Assembly: GCA_947493005.1 (NCBI GenBank)
Contig: CANLOY010000009.1
Span: 62,001-126,000 of the forward strand
Direction: 5' to 3'
Source: an uncultured Roseivirga sp.
GTDB taxonomy: Bacteria > Bacteroidota > Bacteroidia > Cytophagales > Cyclobacteriaceae
Length of the DNA: 64,000 bases
In this document: piece by piece, positions 30,726-40,955 of the stretch
Numbering within the stretch: position 1 is the first letter of the stretch
Layout of the letters: every line of letters starts with the position of its first letter
The notes under the pieces: model-generated
The model's input: only the letters and a program-made list of their open reading frames with translations
What the model was told of the DNA's origin: nothing
Databases searched by the model: none
Position numbers and translations under genes: made by a program

Positions 30726-31428
30726 ACACCCAGGTTACCATTTTTCCAACGTCTTCTGGGTTTTTAAACTTCAACTTGTTCTTTCTTGCGTATTTTCTGA
30801 GCGGGTCAGAATAGCTTCCGAACAAGTTGTAGAAAGCTCCTTTGGTATTTGGGATTTCAATCCACTTTTTATTGACCTTTAAGTATTTGGTTGAAAGAGT
30901 TTTGATTTCATCATTCATTGAGCCTATATCAGTAGTAGGATCATAGTTGCTAGGAATAAACTCTAAGTAGTGTTTTACCTTAACAAAGGGGGAACTGGTT
31001 ACATCCTGAATGAAACCACCATATGGGCTTTTCGGCCAAGCCAGTTTGATATTGGAAAAACTCTTAGTGCCATCCTCAGCAGTAGCATCCAAAGTAAAGG
31101 ATTTTACAATGTTCCATGGAATGATTCTATCGCTTCCTGATTGCTCCAAAGCTTCAGTTTCAATATTGTACTTATATACACCTTCAACAGTATCTCCTTT
31201 TAGTAGTATGATGCTGGCCTTCCTAAAATCCTTGTAAAGGTAGGGAGTGTAATCAATATTGGCATCAACAGGAATCCGGCTTCTTACTAACATCCTACCA
31301 TCGTTGCGCATTCTCAAGTCAAGCCCCCCGGTTCCTGTTATTTCCGATCCTGTGGTTGTTTGAGCATGACTAAGTACGGGTATACTCAGAAAGCAAACAG
31401 CCAGTATAAAAATTCCTCTTTTTTTCAT
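30709..31428 (-). CDS. Exported hypothetical protein
   Basis: Signal peptide VLSHAQ; 3' end overlaps OsmC gene by 17 bp convergently. Confidence 0.55.
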   Translation of the reverse strand: MKKRGIFILAVCFLSIPVLSHAQTTTGSEITGTGGLDLRMRNDGRMLVRSRIPVDANIDYTPYLYKDFRKASIILLKGDTVEGVYKYNIETEALEQSGSDRIIPWNIVKSFTLDATAEDGTKSFSNIKLAWPKSPYGGFIQDVTSSPFVKVKHYLEFIPSNYDPTTDIGSMNDEIKTLSTKYLKVNKKWIEIPNTKGAFYNLFGSYSDPLRKYARKNKLKFKNPEDVGKMVTWVSKRKN

Positions 31429-31479
31429 GCTAGTTGTAGTTTAAGGTTAAACCCAATTTAACTAAAAGGAGACACCTTT

Positions 31480-33159
31480 TCAACTTAGTTTCTTATATCT
31501 GATTCTTGTTGGATCAACATCACCCAATCGCTTCTTACGATTTTCCTCATACTCAGAGTAAGAACCTTCGAACCAATAAACCTGTGAGTCTCCTTCGAAT
31601 GCAAGAATATGCGTACATACTCTATCTAAAAACCATCTGTCGTGCGAAATAATTACTGCACAACCACCAAAATTATCTAGCCCTTCCTCAAGAGCTCTTA
31701 AAGTGTTTACGTCCAGATCGTTAGTAGGTTCGTCTAACAATAAAAGGTTGGCTCCTTGTTTAAGTGTTAGTGCAAGGTGTACTCGGTTTCGCATACCTCC
31801 TGATAACTCGCTTACTTTCTTGTTTTGATCGTTACCATTGAAGTTGAATCGACTGACATATGCCCTTGAATTAATTTCTTTTCCTCCCAAACTAATTAAC
31901 TCATTGCCTTCTGAAATAACCTCCCAGACAGTTTTGTTAGGGTCGAGTCGAGTATGTTCTTGGTCTACATAAGCAATATCAACAGTAGAGCCTACTTCAA
32001 AGTCACCAGAATCAGCCTGCTCTCTTCCTGTTATTAAGTTGAATAATGTTGTTTTACCAGCACCGTTGGGGCCAATAATACCAACTATACCTCCTTGAGG
32101 TAGGGAAAACTCGAGATTTTCATAAAGTAATTTGTCACCGAACGCCTTGGAAACTCCTTTTGCTTCAATAACCTTAGACCCAAGTCTCGGTCCTGCAGGG
32201 ATATAGAGTTCCAATTTTTGTTCTTTCTCTGAAGCTTCCTGTCCAACCAATTTATCATAAGCGCTCAAACGTGCTTTAGATTTTGCCTGACGACCTTTCG
32301 GTGACATACGAACCCACTCAAGTTCACGCTGAAGTGTCTTTTGTCGTTTAGACTCGCTTTTTTCTTCATCTGCTAATCTTTTCTGTTTCTGATCTAACCA
32401 AGATGAATAATTACCTTCCCAAGGAATACCTTCACCTCTGTCTAGTTCAAGAATCCATCCAGCTACATTGTCAAGGAAGTAACGGTCGTGAGTTACTGCT
32501 ATTACGGTTCCTTTATATTGTCTTAGGTGTTGCTCTAGCCAATGAACCGATTCTGCATCAAGGTGGTTAGTAGGCTCATCAAGTAACAACACATCCGGTT
32601 CTTTAATGAGTAATCTGCATAATGCTACTCTTCTTTTTTCACCACCAGATAGGTTCTTTATAAGGGCGTCAGCTGGTGGAGTTCTCAATGCATCCATTGC
32701 TCTTTCCAACCTGGAGTCCAGTTCCCATGCATTTAATTGATCAAGCTGCTCTTGAACTTTACCTTGATCTTCAATCAGCTGATTCATAGCATCAGGATCA
32801 GCCAGAACGCCAGGGTCGGCAAACTTCAGGTTTATTTCTTCGAATTGATTTAGAAGATCAACAGTCTCTTGAGCACCTTCTTCAACCACTTGTTTTACAG
32901 TTTTCTCAAGATCCAGTGCCGGTTCTTGCTCCAGCATACCCACAGTATATCCCGGAGAGAATACTACCTCTCCTTGATATTCCTTGTCCATTCCAGCAAT
33001 AATTCGGAGTAGTGAAGATTTACCTGCTCCATTGAGCCCGAGAACGCCAATCTTCGCTCCGTAGAAAAATGACAGATATATGTTTTTTAATACTTGTTTA
33101 TTAGGCGGATAAATTTTACTCACTCCGGCCATTGAGAAAATGATCTTATTATCACTCAT
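31480..33159 (-). CDS. ettA: ABC-F ATPase, energy-dependent translational throttle
   Basis: Two Walker A (GLNGAGKSS, GPNGAGKTT), LSGGEKRRVALCRLL, EWVRMSPKGRQAKSKARLSAYDKL linker typical of EttA. Confidence 0.93.
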   Translation of the reverse strand: MSDNKIIFSMAGVSKIYPPNKQVLKNIYLSFFYGAKIGVLGLNGAGKSSLLRIIAGMDKEYQGEVVFSPGYTVGMLEQEPALDLEKTVKQVVEEGAQETVDLLNQFEEINLKFADPGVLADPDAMNQLIEDQGKVQEQLDQLNAWELDSRLERAMDALRTPPADALIKNLSGGEKRRVALCRLLIKEPDVLLLDEPTNHLDAESVHWLEQHLRQYKGTVIAVTHDRYFLDNVAGWILELDRGEGIPWEGNYSSWLDQKQKRLADEEKSESKRQKTLQRELEWVRMSPKGRQAKSKARLSAYDKLVGQEASEKEQKLELYIPAGPRLGSKVIEAKGVSKAFGDKLLYENLEFSLPQGGIVGIIGPNGAGKTTLFNLITGREQADSGDFEVGSTVDIAYVDQEHTRLDPNKTVWEVISEGNELISLGGKEINSRAYVSRFNFNGNDQNKKVSELSGGMRNRVHLALTLKQGANLLLLDEPTNDLDVNTLRALEEGLDNFGGCAVIISHDRWFLDRVCTHILAFEGDSQVYWFEGSYSEYEENRKKRLGDVDPTRIRYKKLS

Positions 33160-33241
33160 TGTAGCAGATTTTGGATCAAATATGCTAAAAAATATGTTCG
33201 GATTAAGCGCAATAAATTGAATTAACTATTTTCGAGCCCTA

Positions 33242-34492
33242 ATGGAAAAAGGTCAATTGGAAAATTTAGAGTACGGCTATATAGAAGATGGAAAGGTTAT
33301 TAGAAAAGCCTTTCTGGAGTTCCCTGATCAAGAGATAGGTGAAGTAAGAGATAGCGAGGAGCAAGCGCTGTCATATTATGCAGAAAGATTTGAGTTAATT
33401 TCTGCTCAGGTTGAGCAAGTAAAGATTAAAATTGAGTCTAATGCTAATAAAGGCTCTTTCCTGATGAAAGTACTTCATCTAAAGGAGACCTTATGCAAAT
33501 TTGATGCTCTGGGCGACTTTACCAGTTTATATAAAATTTTAGAGGGACTGCACCAAGAGCTTAATACTTACATTGAAGCCAACAGGCATAAAAACCTTCA
33601 GATTAAAACAGCACTACTTGAAGAACTGAAAGTAGTGGCTGAAAGTCACGAATGGAAGTCTGCGTCTTTGGCAATAAAAGAAATTCAAACCAAGTGGATT
33701 AAAACAGGAGCCGTTTCTGATACTCATAAGGAACAAATCGAAAGTACTTATGAAAAATTGAGAAAAGGCTTTTATGAAAGACGTGCTGCTTTTTATACGG
33801 ACCTTGAAAAAATGATGTCGGATAAGGAAGCTGATTTTGAAGAATTCCTAAAAAAGGCCGAGGGGTTAAAATCCGTAAAGAGCTTATCAGAGCTTAAGGT
33901 GGCAATCAGAGTTTTCAAAGAAGAATGGCAAGGCTTGGGTAAAATTAAACCGGTTAAGCATAATGCCTTTTGGCAGCAATTTCAGAATATTATAAAGGCA
34001 TCTTTGAAAGCTGCAAAGCAGCAAGCCAAAGAAAAGGGCAAGCTTAGTGCTAAAGATAACCTGAAGGCAAAAGAAGAACTTATTGCGAAATTGGAATCTG
34101 CGAACAAAGTGATTTTGCCAGAAGTTAACCTTTCTGAGATCCAGAGAGAGTGGAAAAATATTGGTTCTATAGATCAGAAAACGGGAGGACAGCTTTCTGA
34201 AAAGTATTTGTTTTTGACTGGAGTAATATCCGAGAAGGTATTTTTAGATTCACTCGTAAAGAAAAAAGCAAAGAACGGAAGCAATAAAGATGATCTAAAG
34301 AAGTTGAGAGTTAGATTGTTGAAGAATTTGTTGGACAGAGATTATAATGAATTAAGAACTTTTGAGGAAAACCTTGGGAAGTTCAATACAGCAAAAGGCT
34401 TAGATGGATTGTTGGAAAAAAAATTGAACCAACAAAAACGTAAGGTAGAAATCAAAAAGGCTATTTTGAATGAACTAAAGAGCGAACATTAG
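33242..34492 (+). CDS. DUF349-containing coiled protein
   Basis: Repeats of WKSASLAIKEIQTKWIKTGAVSDTHKEQI and FKEEWQGLGKIKPVKHNAFWQQF. Confidence 0.65.
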   Translation: MEKGQLENLEYGYIEDGKVIRKAFLEFPDQEIGEVRDSEEQALSYYAERFELISAQVEQVKIKIESNANKGSFLMKVLHLKETLCKFDALGDFTSLYKILEGLHQELNTYIEANRHKNLQIKTALLEELKVVAESHEWKSASLAIKEIQTKWIKTGAVSDTHKEQIESTYEKLRKGFYERRAAFYTDLEKMMSDKEADFEEFLKKAEGLKSVKSLSELKVAIRVFKEEWQGLGKIKPVKHNAFWQQFQNIIKASLKAAKQQAKEKGKLSAKDNLKAKEELIAKLESANKVILPEVNLSEIQREWKNIGSIDQKTGGQLSEKYLFLTGVISEKVFLDSLVKKKAKNGSNKDDLKKLRVRLLKNLLDRDYNELRTFEENLGKFNTAKGLDGLLEKKLNQQKRKVEIKKAILNELKSEH

Positions 34493-34608
34493 TGCTTTCA
34501 GAATAATCATTTGGCGATTAGATGATTGCCTTTGAAATAATTGCTTTTAAGCATTTGAATTTTAGGAATTTATTCTATTCTTTTGCACGCCATTAAACAA
34601 GAAGAGAA

Positions 34609-34830
34609 ATGTACTGGACATTAGAACTTGCATCATATTTAGAAGATGCCCCTTGGCCGGCTACTAAAGATGAGTTGATTGACTTCTCAATTCGCTCAGG
34701 AGCTCCATTAGAGGTTGTAGAGAATCTTCAGGAACTTGAAGATGACGGTCAGCCGTATGAAAACATTGAAGAAATTTGGCCGGATTATCCGACTAAAGAA
34801 GACTTCTTCTTTAACGAAGATGAATACTAA
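34609..34830 (+). CDS. Small DUF2795-like protein
   Basis: 73 aa; ASYLEDAPWPATKDELIDFSIRSGAPLEVVENLQEL. Confidence 0.75.
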   Translation: MYWTLELASYLEDAPWPATKDELIDFSIRSGAPLEVVENLQELEDDGQPYENIEEIWPDYPTKEDFFFNEDEY

Positions 34831-34832
34831 AT

Positions 34833-34860
34833 AAAAGCCTCATTCTGTGAGGCTTTTTTT
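34833..34860 (+). terminator. Rho-independent terminator
   Basis: AAAAGCCTCATTCTGTGAGGCTTTTTTT. Confidence 0.8.
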
Positions 34861-35101
34861 GTCTCGATTCTTTAGAGGTATTCTATTAAAAACCCGCTTA
34901 GTTCAAACTATTACTGAACTAAGTGTTGAGTTTCCTTTCTGTCCTTACAATAGCACATTCAAGGTGCTACGTTTATGCGTGTTGCATAATATCAGACAGT
35001 GTACCACACTATTATTTTTATAGCTTTCTGCCTATCTTTCTAATCTATCCGAAAAACGCGCTGGATACGATTGTTTATTTTTTTACTCAATAATTATCTC
35101 A

Positions 35102-36853
35102 ATGAATTTAAACCTTAATGCAAGGCAACAGAGAACCTTTGATGCTATTGTCGTTGGTTCCGGAATCAGTGGAGGTTGGGCAGCTAAAGAGCTTAGCGAA
35201 AATGGCCTCAAGACATTGGTGTTAGAACGCGGCCGAAAAGTAGAGCATATCAAAGACTATCATACGGCCGGAATGGATACCTGGGACCTACCCAACAGAG
35301 GTAGAACTCCTAGAGATGTCGTTGAAAAGGATTACTCTAAACAGAATCGAACAGGCTATACTACAGCAGAAGCTCACAGACATTTTTTTGTTAAAGATAG
35401 TGAGCACCCTTATCAGGAAGATTCGAGGTTTGACTGGATGAGAGGTTATCACTTAGGAGGAAGGTCAATAACCTGGGGACGGCAGAGTTATAGACTAAGC
35501 GATATAGATTTTATGGCAAACAAGAAAGATGGATTTGGAGTAGATTGGCCAGTTCGCTATAAAGATATTAAGCCATGGTACGACTATGTAGAACGCTATA
35601 TAGGAGTGAATGGTGAAAATAGAGGGTTCAAACAACTGCCTGATGGACAATTTCTACCAGCAATGGAGATGAATTGTGTGGAGAAGGATTTTAGGAAAGC
35701 TGTTGAAAGCAAATGGAATAACAGGTGGGTGACTATAGGGAGAACAGCTCATTTAACGGAAATGTTGACTACTAGTCAACCCGACCATAAAAACCCGGGT
35801 GGCAGAGGAAAATGCTTGATGAGGAACAGATGTATGAGAGGGTGCCCATATGGAGGGTATTTCTCAAGTCTTTCTTCAACGCTCCCTGCTGCAGTGGCAA
35901 GTGGGAACCTTACTATTCAGACTGATGCCATTGTGCATGAGGTGATTTATGATGATAACATAGGAAAGGCAACAGGGGTTCGTGTAATAGATCAGAATAC
36001 AAAGGAGTCCACGGAATACTATGCTAAGGTGGTTTTTCTTTGTGCATCAGCAATTGCATCGGCAAGTATTTTGATGCAATCAAAGAGTCAACGTTTTCCA
36101 AACGGACTGGGAAACGATAGTGGTGAACTGGGGCATAACATCATGGACCACCATTTAGGAGTGGGAGCTTATTCTACAGTAGAAGGCTATGAGGGCAAAT
36201 ACTACAAAGGGCGAAGACCAAACGGTATTTACATCCCTAGATTTAGAAATTTAGGAGGGAGCTCAAATATGAATAATTTCATTCGCGGATATGGATACCA
36301 GGGAGGAGCAGGCCGTGAAGGATGGGGGCGTACTATTGCCGAAATGAGAAATACACGAGTAGGGGGCAATGTCAAAGATGCACTGATGGAACCAGGAGGC
36401 TGGACCATGGGATTTATGGGTTTTGGAGAAGTGCTTCCTCAACATAAGAATCACATGAGGTTGGATTATGACAACTTGGATCAGTGGGGACTACCACAGG
36501 TTAGGTTTGATGCCGCAAATTTTCATGAAAATGAATACGAAATGAGAAAAGATATGGCAGCAGCAGGTGCAGAAATGCTGGAAGCAGCTGGGTTCAAAAA
36601 CGTTGGTACCTATGACAACGGGCCGAATATGGGCTTAGGTATTCACGAGATGGGGACAGCTAGAATGGGACGAGACCCTAAAACTTCAGTATTGAATAAG
36701 TGGAATCAGGTTCATGCCTGTAAGAATGTGTTTGTAACAGATGGTGCATTTATGACATCCTCTGGTTGTCAGAATCCATCTTTAGGATATATGGCATTTT
36801 CAGCCAGAGCAGCAAATTATGCATCAGATCAAATTAAAAAAGGAAACCTCTAA
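35102..36853 (+). CDS. GMC oxidoreductase (gluconate/glucoside dehydrogenase large-subunit type), paralog A
   Basis: FDAIVVGSGISGGWAAKELSENGLKTLVLERG (FAD); CMRNRCMRGCPYGGYFSSLSSTLPAA; DGAFMTSSGCQNPSL. Confidence 0.9.
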   Translation: MNLNLNARQQRTFDAIVVGSGISGGWAAKELSENGLKTLVLERGRKVEHIKDYHTAGMDTWDLPNRGRTPRDVVEKDYSKQNRTGYTTAEAHRHFFVKDSEHPYQEDSRFDWMRGYHLGGRSITWGRQSYRLSDIDFMANKKDGFGVDWPVRYKDIKPWYDYVERYIGVNGENRGFKQLPDGQFLPAMEMNCVEKDFRKAVESKWNNRWVTIGRTAHLTEMLTTSQPDHKNPGGRGKCLMRNRCMRGCPYGGYFSSLSSTLPAAVASGNLTIQTDAIVHEVIYDDNIGKATGVRVIDQNTKESTEYYAKVVFLCASAIASASILMQSKSQRFPNGLGNDSGELGHNIMDHHLGVGAYSTVEGYEGKYYKGRRPNGIYIPRFRNLGGSSNMNNFIRGYGYQGGAGREGWGRTIAEMRNTRVGGNVKDALMEPGGWTMGFMGFGEVLPQHKNHMRLDYDNLDQWGLPQVRFDAANFHENEYEMRKDMAAAGAEMLEAAGFKNVGTYDNGPNMGLGIHEMGTARMGRDPKTSVLNKWNQVHACKNVFVTDGAFMTSSGCQNPSLGYMAFSARAANYASDQIKKGNL

Positions 36854-36856
36854 ATC

Positions 36857-37480
36857 ATGGAAAGAAGAGAAGCACTTAAAAATATTGGCTTTGGTTCGGC
36901 AGCTTTGTTTTCATCAAGTATGCTGTTTGGTGCCATGCAGGGTTGCTCGGCATCACCTGAGGTAAACTGGGTACCAGTTTTTTTCACTCCCGAGGAGGCT
37001 GCTCAAATGGAAAAAATTTGTGAAGCTATAGCACCAAAAACAAATACCCCCGGGGCAATTGATGCTGGAGTACCGAGTCATTTGGATCAGTCCTTTGCCG
37101 TGTTAAACTCAGAAAAGGAATCAGAATATTTTAAACAAGGGCTCTCTGTTTTTGTCGATAACTTTAACGAAAGTCAGGAAGTATCATTTAACAAAGCTAG
37201 CGTACAACAGATAACTGATGTGATAAATAGTTATTTTAGAAGGTACAATGATAATCCAGATATTCTAAAACGTTATCGTGAAACGTTTGGAGATGCTGGA
37301 GAGAAATCAGATGAGTTTGTTGAAGCTCACTTTGTGACTACTGCCGTTGACGCAACTTTTAGAAGTTACTTCACGTCAGAATTGATAGGAGAAGAGGTGA
37401 TGGCCTATGACCCTGTACCACAAAATTACAATGGATGTATTCCACTTAAGCCAGGACAAAAGTCATGGTCTAGTGTGTGA
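36857..37480 (+). CDS. Gluconate 2-dehydrogenase subunit 3-like protein with Tat-like signal
   Basis: MERREALKNIGFGSAALFSSSMLFGAMQGC; FFTPEEAAQMEKICEAIAP...GAIDAGVPSHLD. Confidence 0.85.
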   Translation: MERREALKNIGFGSAALFSSSMLFGAMQGCSASPEVNWVPVFFTPEEAAQMEKICEAIAPKTNTPGAIDAGVPSHLDQSFAVLNSEKESEYFKQGLSVFVDNFNESQEVSFNKASVQQITDVINSYFRRYNDNPDILKRYRETFGDAGEKSDEFVEAHFVTTAVDATFRSYFTSELIGEEVMAYDPVPQNYNGCIPLKPGQKSWSSV

Positions 37481-37496
37481 TCATTATAAATCGAAC

Positions 37497-37525
37497 GAAA
37501 AGCCCTGCTCAACACGGGGCTTTTT
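37497..37525 (+). terminator. Intergenic hairpin terminator
   Basis: AAAAGCCCTGCTCAACACGGGGCTTTTT. Confidence 0.65.
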
Positions 37526-37557
37526 ATTTTCGGTAAACACTCTTTTGAATACTAATA

Positions 37558-39270
37558 ATGAATAATCAGAATAACCACCGCTTCGATGCAATTGTAGTAG
37601 GTTCGGGAATTACAGGTGGCTGGGCTGCCAAGGAATTAACTGAAAATGGGCTGAATACTTTGGTGCTTGAAAGAGGACGGAAAGTTGAACACCTCAAAGA
37701 CTATACTACTGCCATGAAAGACAAATGGGACTTACCTAACAGAGGGAAGGTACCAGGATCTGAAATGGAGAAAGATTATCCAAAACAAGGAAGAACCGGC
37801 TATACAATAGATCAGGCAGGGAAGCACTTCTTTGTGAAAGATAGTGAGCACCCATACCAGGAAAAGAGACGCTTCGACTGGATGAGAGGTTATCATTTGG
37901 GAGGTAGATCAATCACCTGGGGAAGGCAATCCTATCGTTTAAGTCCTATGGACTTTGAAGCTAACTTAAAAGAAGGTATAGCAGTTGATTGGCCAGTGAG
38001 GTACAAAGATATAGCTCCATGGTACGACCATGTAGAAAGGTTTATTGGGGTAAGTGGTGAAAACCGTGGTTTCAGACAATTGCCCGATGGTCAATTTCTT
38101 CCTCCAATGGAAATGAACTGTGTCGAGTCTCACTTCATGAATGAAGTGGAATCCAAAATAAAAAACCGGTTTGTCACCATTGGTAGGACAGCTCATTTGA
38201 CTGGCCCATTGAACCATGAAAATCATGGGAATAGGACTAACTGCATGTACAGAAACCGATGTAGAAGAGGGTGTCCTTATGGAGGTTATTTTAGTAGTCT
38301 GTCATCAACCTTGCCAGCAGCGGAAGCTACAGGGAAGCTCACTGTGGTTACAGATGCTATTGTTCATGAAGTGATTTATGATGAACATAATAAAAAAGCA
38401 ACTGGAGTTAGGGTAATTGACAGTAATTCTGGAGAATCGACAGAGTACTTTGCTAAAGTTATTTTCTTGTGTGCTTCTGCAATAGCCTCTGCATCAATTA
38501 TGATGCAATCCAAAAGCAATCGTTTTCCCAATGGTATGGGGAATGACTCGGAAGAATTGGGACATAATATTATGGATCATCACTTGGAAGTTGGTGCTTA
38601 TGGAAAGTTTGAGGGGTTTGAAGATAAATACCATAAGGGGCGTAGACCCAATGGTATTTACATTCCAAGATTCAGGAATATAGATAAGAAATCGAGGGTA
38701 GATGGTTTTGTTAGAGGTTACGGCTATCAGGGTAGTGCATCTCGTAATAACTGGACAGCTAACATAGCAGAAATGGCAGTTGGAGGAGAAGTTAAAGACA
38801 AAATGCAATATCCTGGAGAATGGACAATGGGACTGGAAGGTTTTGGTGAGTGTTTACCTGATCACAAGAATCAAATGACACTGGACTACAATCGGAAAGA
38901 TAAATGGGGTTTACCAACGGTTGTTTTTGATGCCGGATTTGGGCAGAATGAACTTGCTATGAGGGAGGACATAGCAGAACAAGCTGCCGAAATGTTGGAA
39001 ACAGCCGGATTTAGCAATGTGGAAACATACGACCTTGGTGCCAACATGGGTTTGGGTATACATGAAATGGGTACTGCTAGAATGGGTAGGGACCCTAAAA
39101 CCTCGGTTTTAAATGGCTGGAACCAGGTGCATTCTGTAAAGAACGTATTTGTGACAGATGGATCTTTTATGACCTCTTCAGCATGTCAAAACCCTTCATT
39201 AACTTATATGGCCTTTACGGCAAGAGCAGCAAACTATGCTGTTGACCAGTTAAAAAAGGACAATCTTTAG
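37558..39270 (+). CDS. GMC oxidoreductase, paralog B
   Basis: Highly similar to 35102-36853 through its length (FDAIVVGSGITGGWAAKELTENGLNTLVLERGRKVEHLKDY...). Confidence 0.9.
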   Translation: MNNQNNHRFDAIVVGSGITGGWAAKELTENGLNTLVLERGRKVEHLKDYTTAMKDKWDLPNRGKVPGSEMEKDYPKQGRTGYTIDQAGKHFFVKDSEHPYQEKRRFDWMRGYHLGGRSITWGRQSYRLSPMDFEANLKEGIAVDWPVRYKDIAPWYDHVERFIGVSGENRGFRQLPDGQFLPPMEMNCVESHFMNEVESKIKNRFVTIGRTAHLTGPLNHENHGNRTNCMYRNRCRRGCPYGGYFSSLSSTLPAAEATGKLTVVTDAIVHEVIYDEHNKKATGVRVIDSNSGESTEYFAKVIFLCASAIASASIMMQSKSNRFPNGMGNDSEELGHNIMDHHLEVGAYGKFEGFEDKYHKGRRPNGIYIPRFRNIDKKSRVDGFVRGYGYQGSASRNNWTANIAEMAVGGEVKDKMQYPGEWTMGLEGFGECLPDHKNQMTLDYNRKDKWGLPTVVFDAGFGQNELAMREDIAEQAAEMLETAGFSNVETYDLGANMGLGIHEMGTARMGRDPKTSVLNGWNQVHSVKNVFVTDGSFMTSSACQNPSLTYMAFTARAANYAVDQLKKDNL

Positions 39271-39348
39271 TAAAAAATAGACACGGCAACGGATTAAAAC
39301 ACTTTTGCAAATGCATTCGGTATATTCATAAGACAGAACACTAAGGTT

Positions 39349-40947
39349 TTGAACTCACTGAATATTACGTTACAAAAAAAGCTTGTCTCGAGAGGTATCT
39401 TTTTGATAACCCTCTTATTCTGCACATCGAGCTTATTTGGATTTGAAGTGTTTGATATTTCTGACTCAGGTCATTATCAGGATGCGGATTCCATTCAGGC
39501 TTTTCAAGGAGATACTGACCTGAGAAGTTTGCTTCTGGGTGTTTTCTTTGGCCTAATGACGGTAATGGCGCTGTACAATTTGTTATTGTACTTTTCATTA
39601 AAAGATAAAGCCTATTTGCTCTATGTAGGAGCTACCATCTTTGCTATTCTAACAACTGTTTCAACCAATGGACTTGGCGACCAGTATTTATGGTCAAATC
39701 AGCCTGGTTTGGATAGACAAGTTTATGTGACTTTCGCTGGTATTAGTATGACCTTCTCAAGCAGGTTTGCTGCCGTATTCTTAAAACTTCAGGAGTTTAA
39801 CAAGCGTCTCGATCAATACATGTGGCTCATTGCAGGGCTTGGGTTATTGATGTCCATTTTGACCTTGTTTTACACTGTCGATGAAATACTTGGTTTTGCC
39901 CGATGGCTTGTGCTACTATCATTTCCGTCATACTTTGTAGTTGGTTATATCATGTACAGGAAAGGTTTTAAACCCGCACTTTTCTATTTGATTGCCTGGG
40001 TGCCTTACATACTAGGGTTGGTTATTAGAACTATGCATGGTGCTGGATGGTTACCCACTAATTTTTTCACCTTGACTTCTATTGAATTTGGAGGAGCTTT
40101 GGAAATTGTACTCTTGTCATTTGCGCTGGCAGACAGAATCAGAGGAATGCGTAAAGAGATAGCTGAAAAGGAATTAGAAAAAGAACAGTTCAAGACCAGG
40201 TTATTAGAAGAACAGAATGAGGTTTTGGAGAAAAAAGTCGATGAACGTACCAAAGCACTTTCTGAAGCCAATGCTACTAAAGACAAGTTTTTTTCCATCA
40301 TCGCCCATGACCTGAGAAGCCCCATGATAGGACTTCAGGGAGTTGGTCAGAAGTTGGAATACTTCATAAGAAAAAATAAGCAGGAGAAGTTACTTGAAAT
40401 GGGAGGACGTATTGATCAATCCATTGATCAATTGAATCACTTGCTTAACAACCTCTTGAACTGGGCCACTTCTCAAACCGGGGGAATTCCTCATAATCCG
40501 GAAAAAATTAATCTGACTGAATTGATGGATGAGAATGTGAAGTTGTATGAATCATTAGCACAATCGAAGGATATCTCCATTGCCTACAAAATGGAAGAGA
40601 TACATGCTTATGTGGATGCTAACTCAATTTCAACGGTGATCCGAAACCTGTTGAGCAATGCTATCAAATTCACAAAAGTAGGAGGTGAGATATTGGTAAA
40701 AGGTGAGATAATTGGAGAGCAATCCTATTTGAGCATTGAAGATGAAGGTACTGGTATGAAACAAGAACAACTTGATGATCTTTTTAAGGCGAACATAAGA
40801 AGTATACCAGGCACAACCAATGAGAAAGGTTTTGGGCTTGGACTAAAACTCTGTAAAGAATTTGTAGAAATGAACAGAGGTACCATTTCTGTTACTAGTA
40901 GCGGAATAGGTAGTGTTTTTAAAATAATTGTACCTGCTTATCAATAG
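39349..40947 (+). CDS. 7TMR-DISM-type sensor histidine kinase
   Basis: LLLGVFFGLMTVMALYNLLLYFSLKDKAYLLYVGATIF 7TM; FFSIIAHDLRSPMIGLQ H-box; NLLSNAIKFT N-box; GFGLGLKLCKEF G-box. Confidence 0.9.
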   Translation: MNSLNITLQKKLVSRGIFLITLLFCTSSLFGFEVFDISDSGHYQDADSIQAFQGDTDLRSLLLGVFFGLMTVMALYNLLLYFSLKDKAYLLYVGATIFAILTTVSTNGLGDQYLWSNQPGLDRQVYVTFAGISMTFSSRFAAVFLKLQEFNKRLDQYMWLIAGLGLLMSILTLFYTVDEILGFARWLVLLSFPSYFVVGYIMYRKGFKPALFYLIAWVPYILGLVIRTMHGAGWLPTNFFTLTSIEFGGALEIVLLSFALADRIRGMRKEIAEKELEKEQFKTRLLEEQNEVLEKKVDERTKALSEANATKDKFFSIIAHDLRSPMIGLQGVGQKLEYFIRKNKQEKLLEMGGRIDQSIDQLNHLLNNLLNWATSQTGGIPHNPEKINLTELMDENVKLYESLAQSKDISIAYKMEEIHAYVDANSISTVIRNLLSNAIKFTKVGGEILVKGEIIGEQSYLSIEDEGTGMKQEQLDDLFKANIRSIPGTTNEKGFGLGLKLCKEFVEMNRGTISVTSSGIGSVFKIIVPAYQ

Positions 40948-40955
40948 TTTATTCT

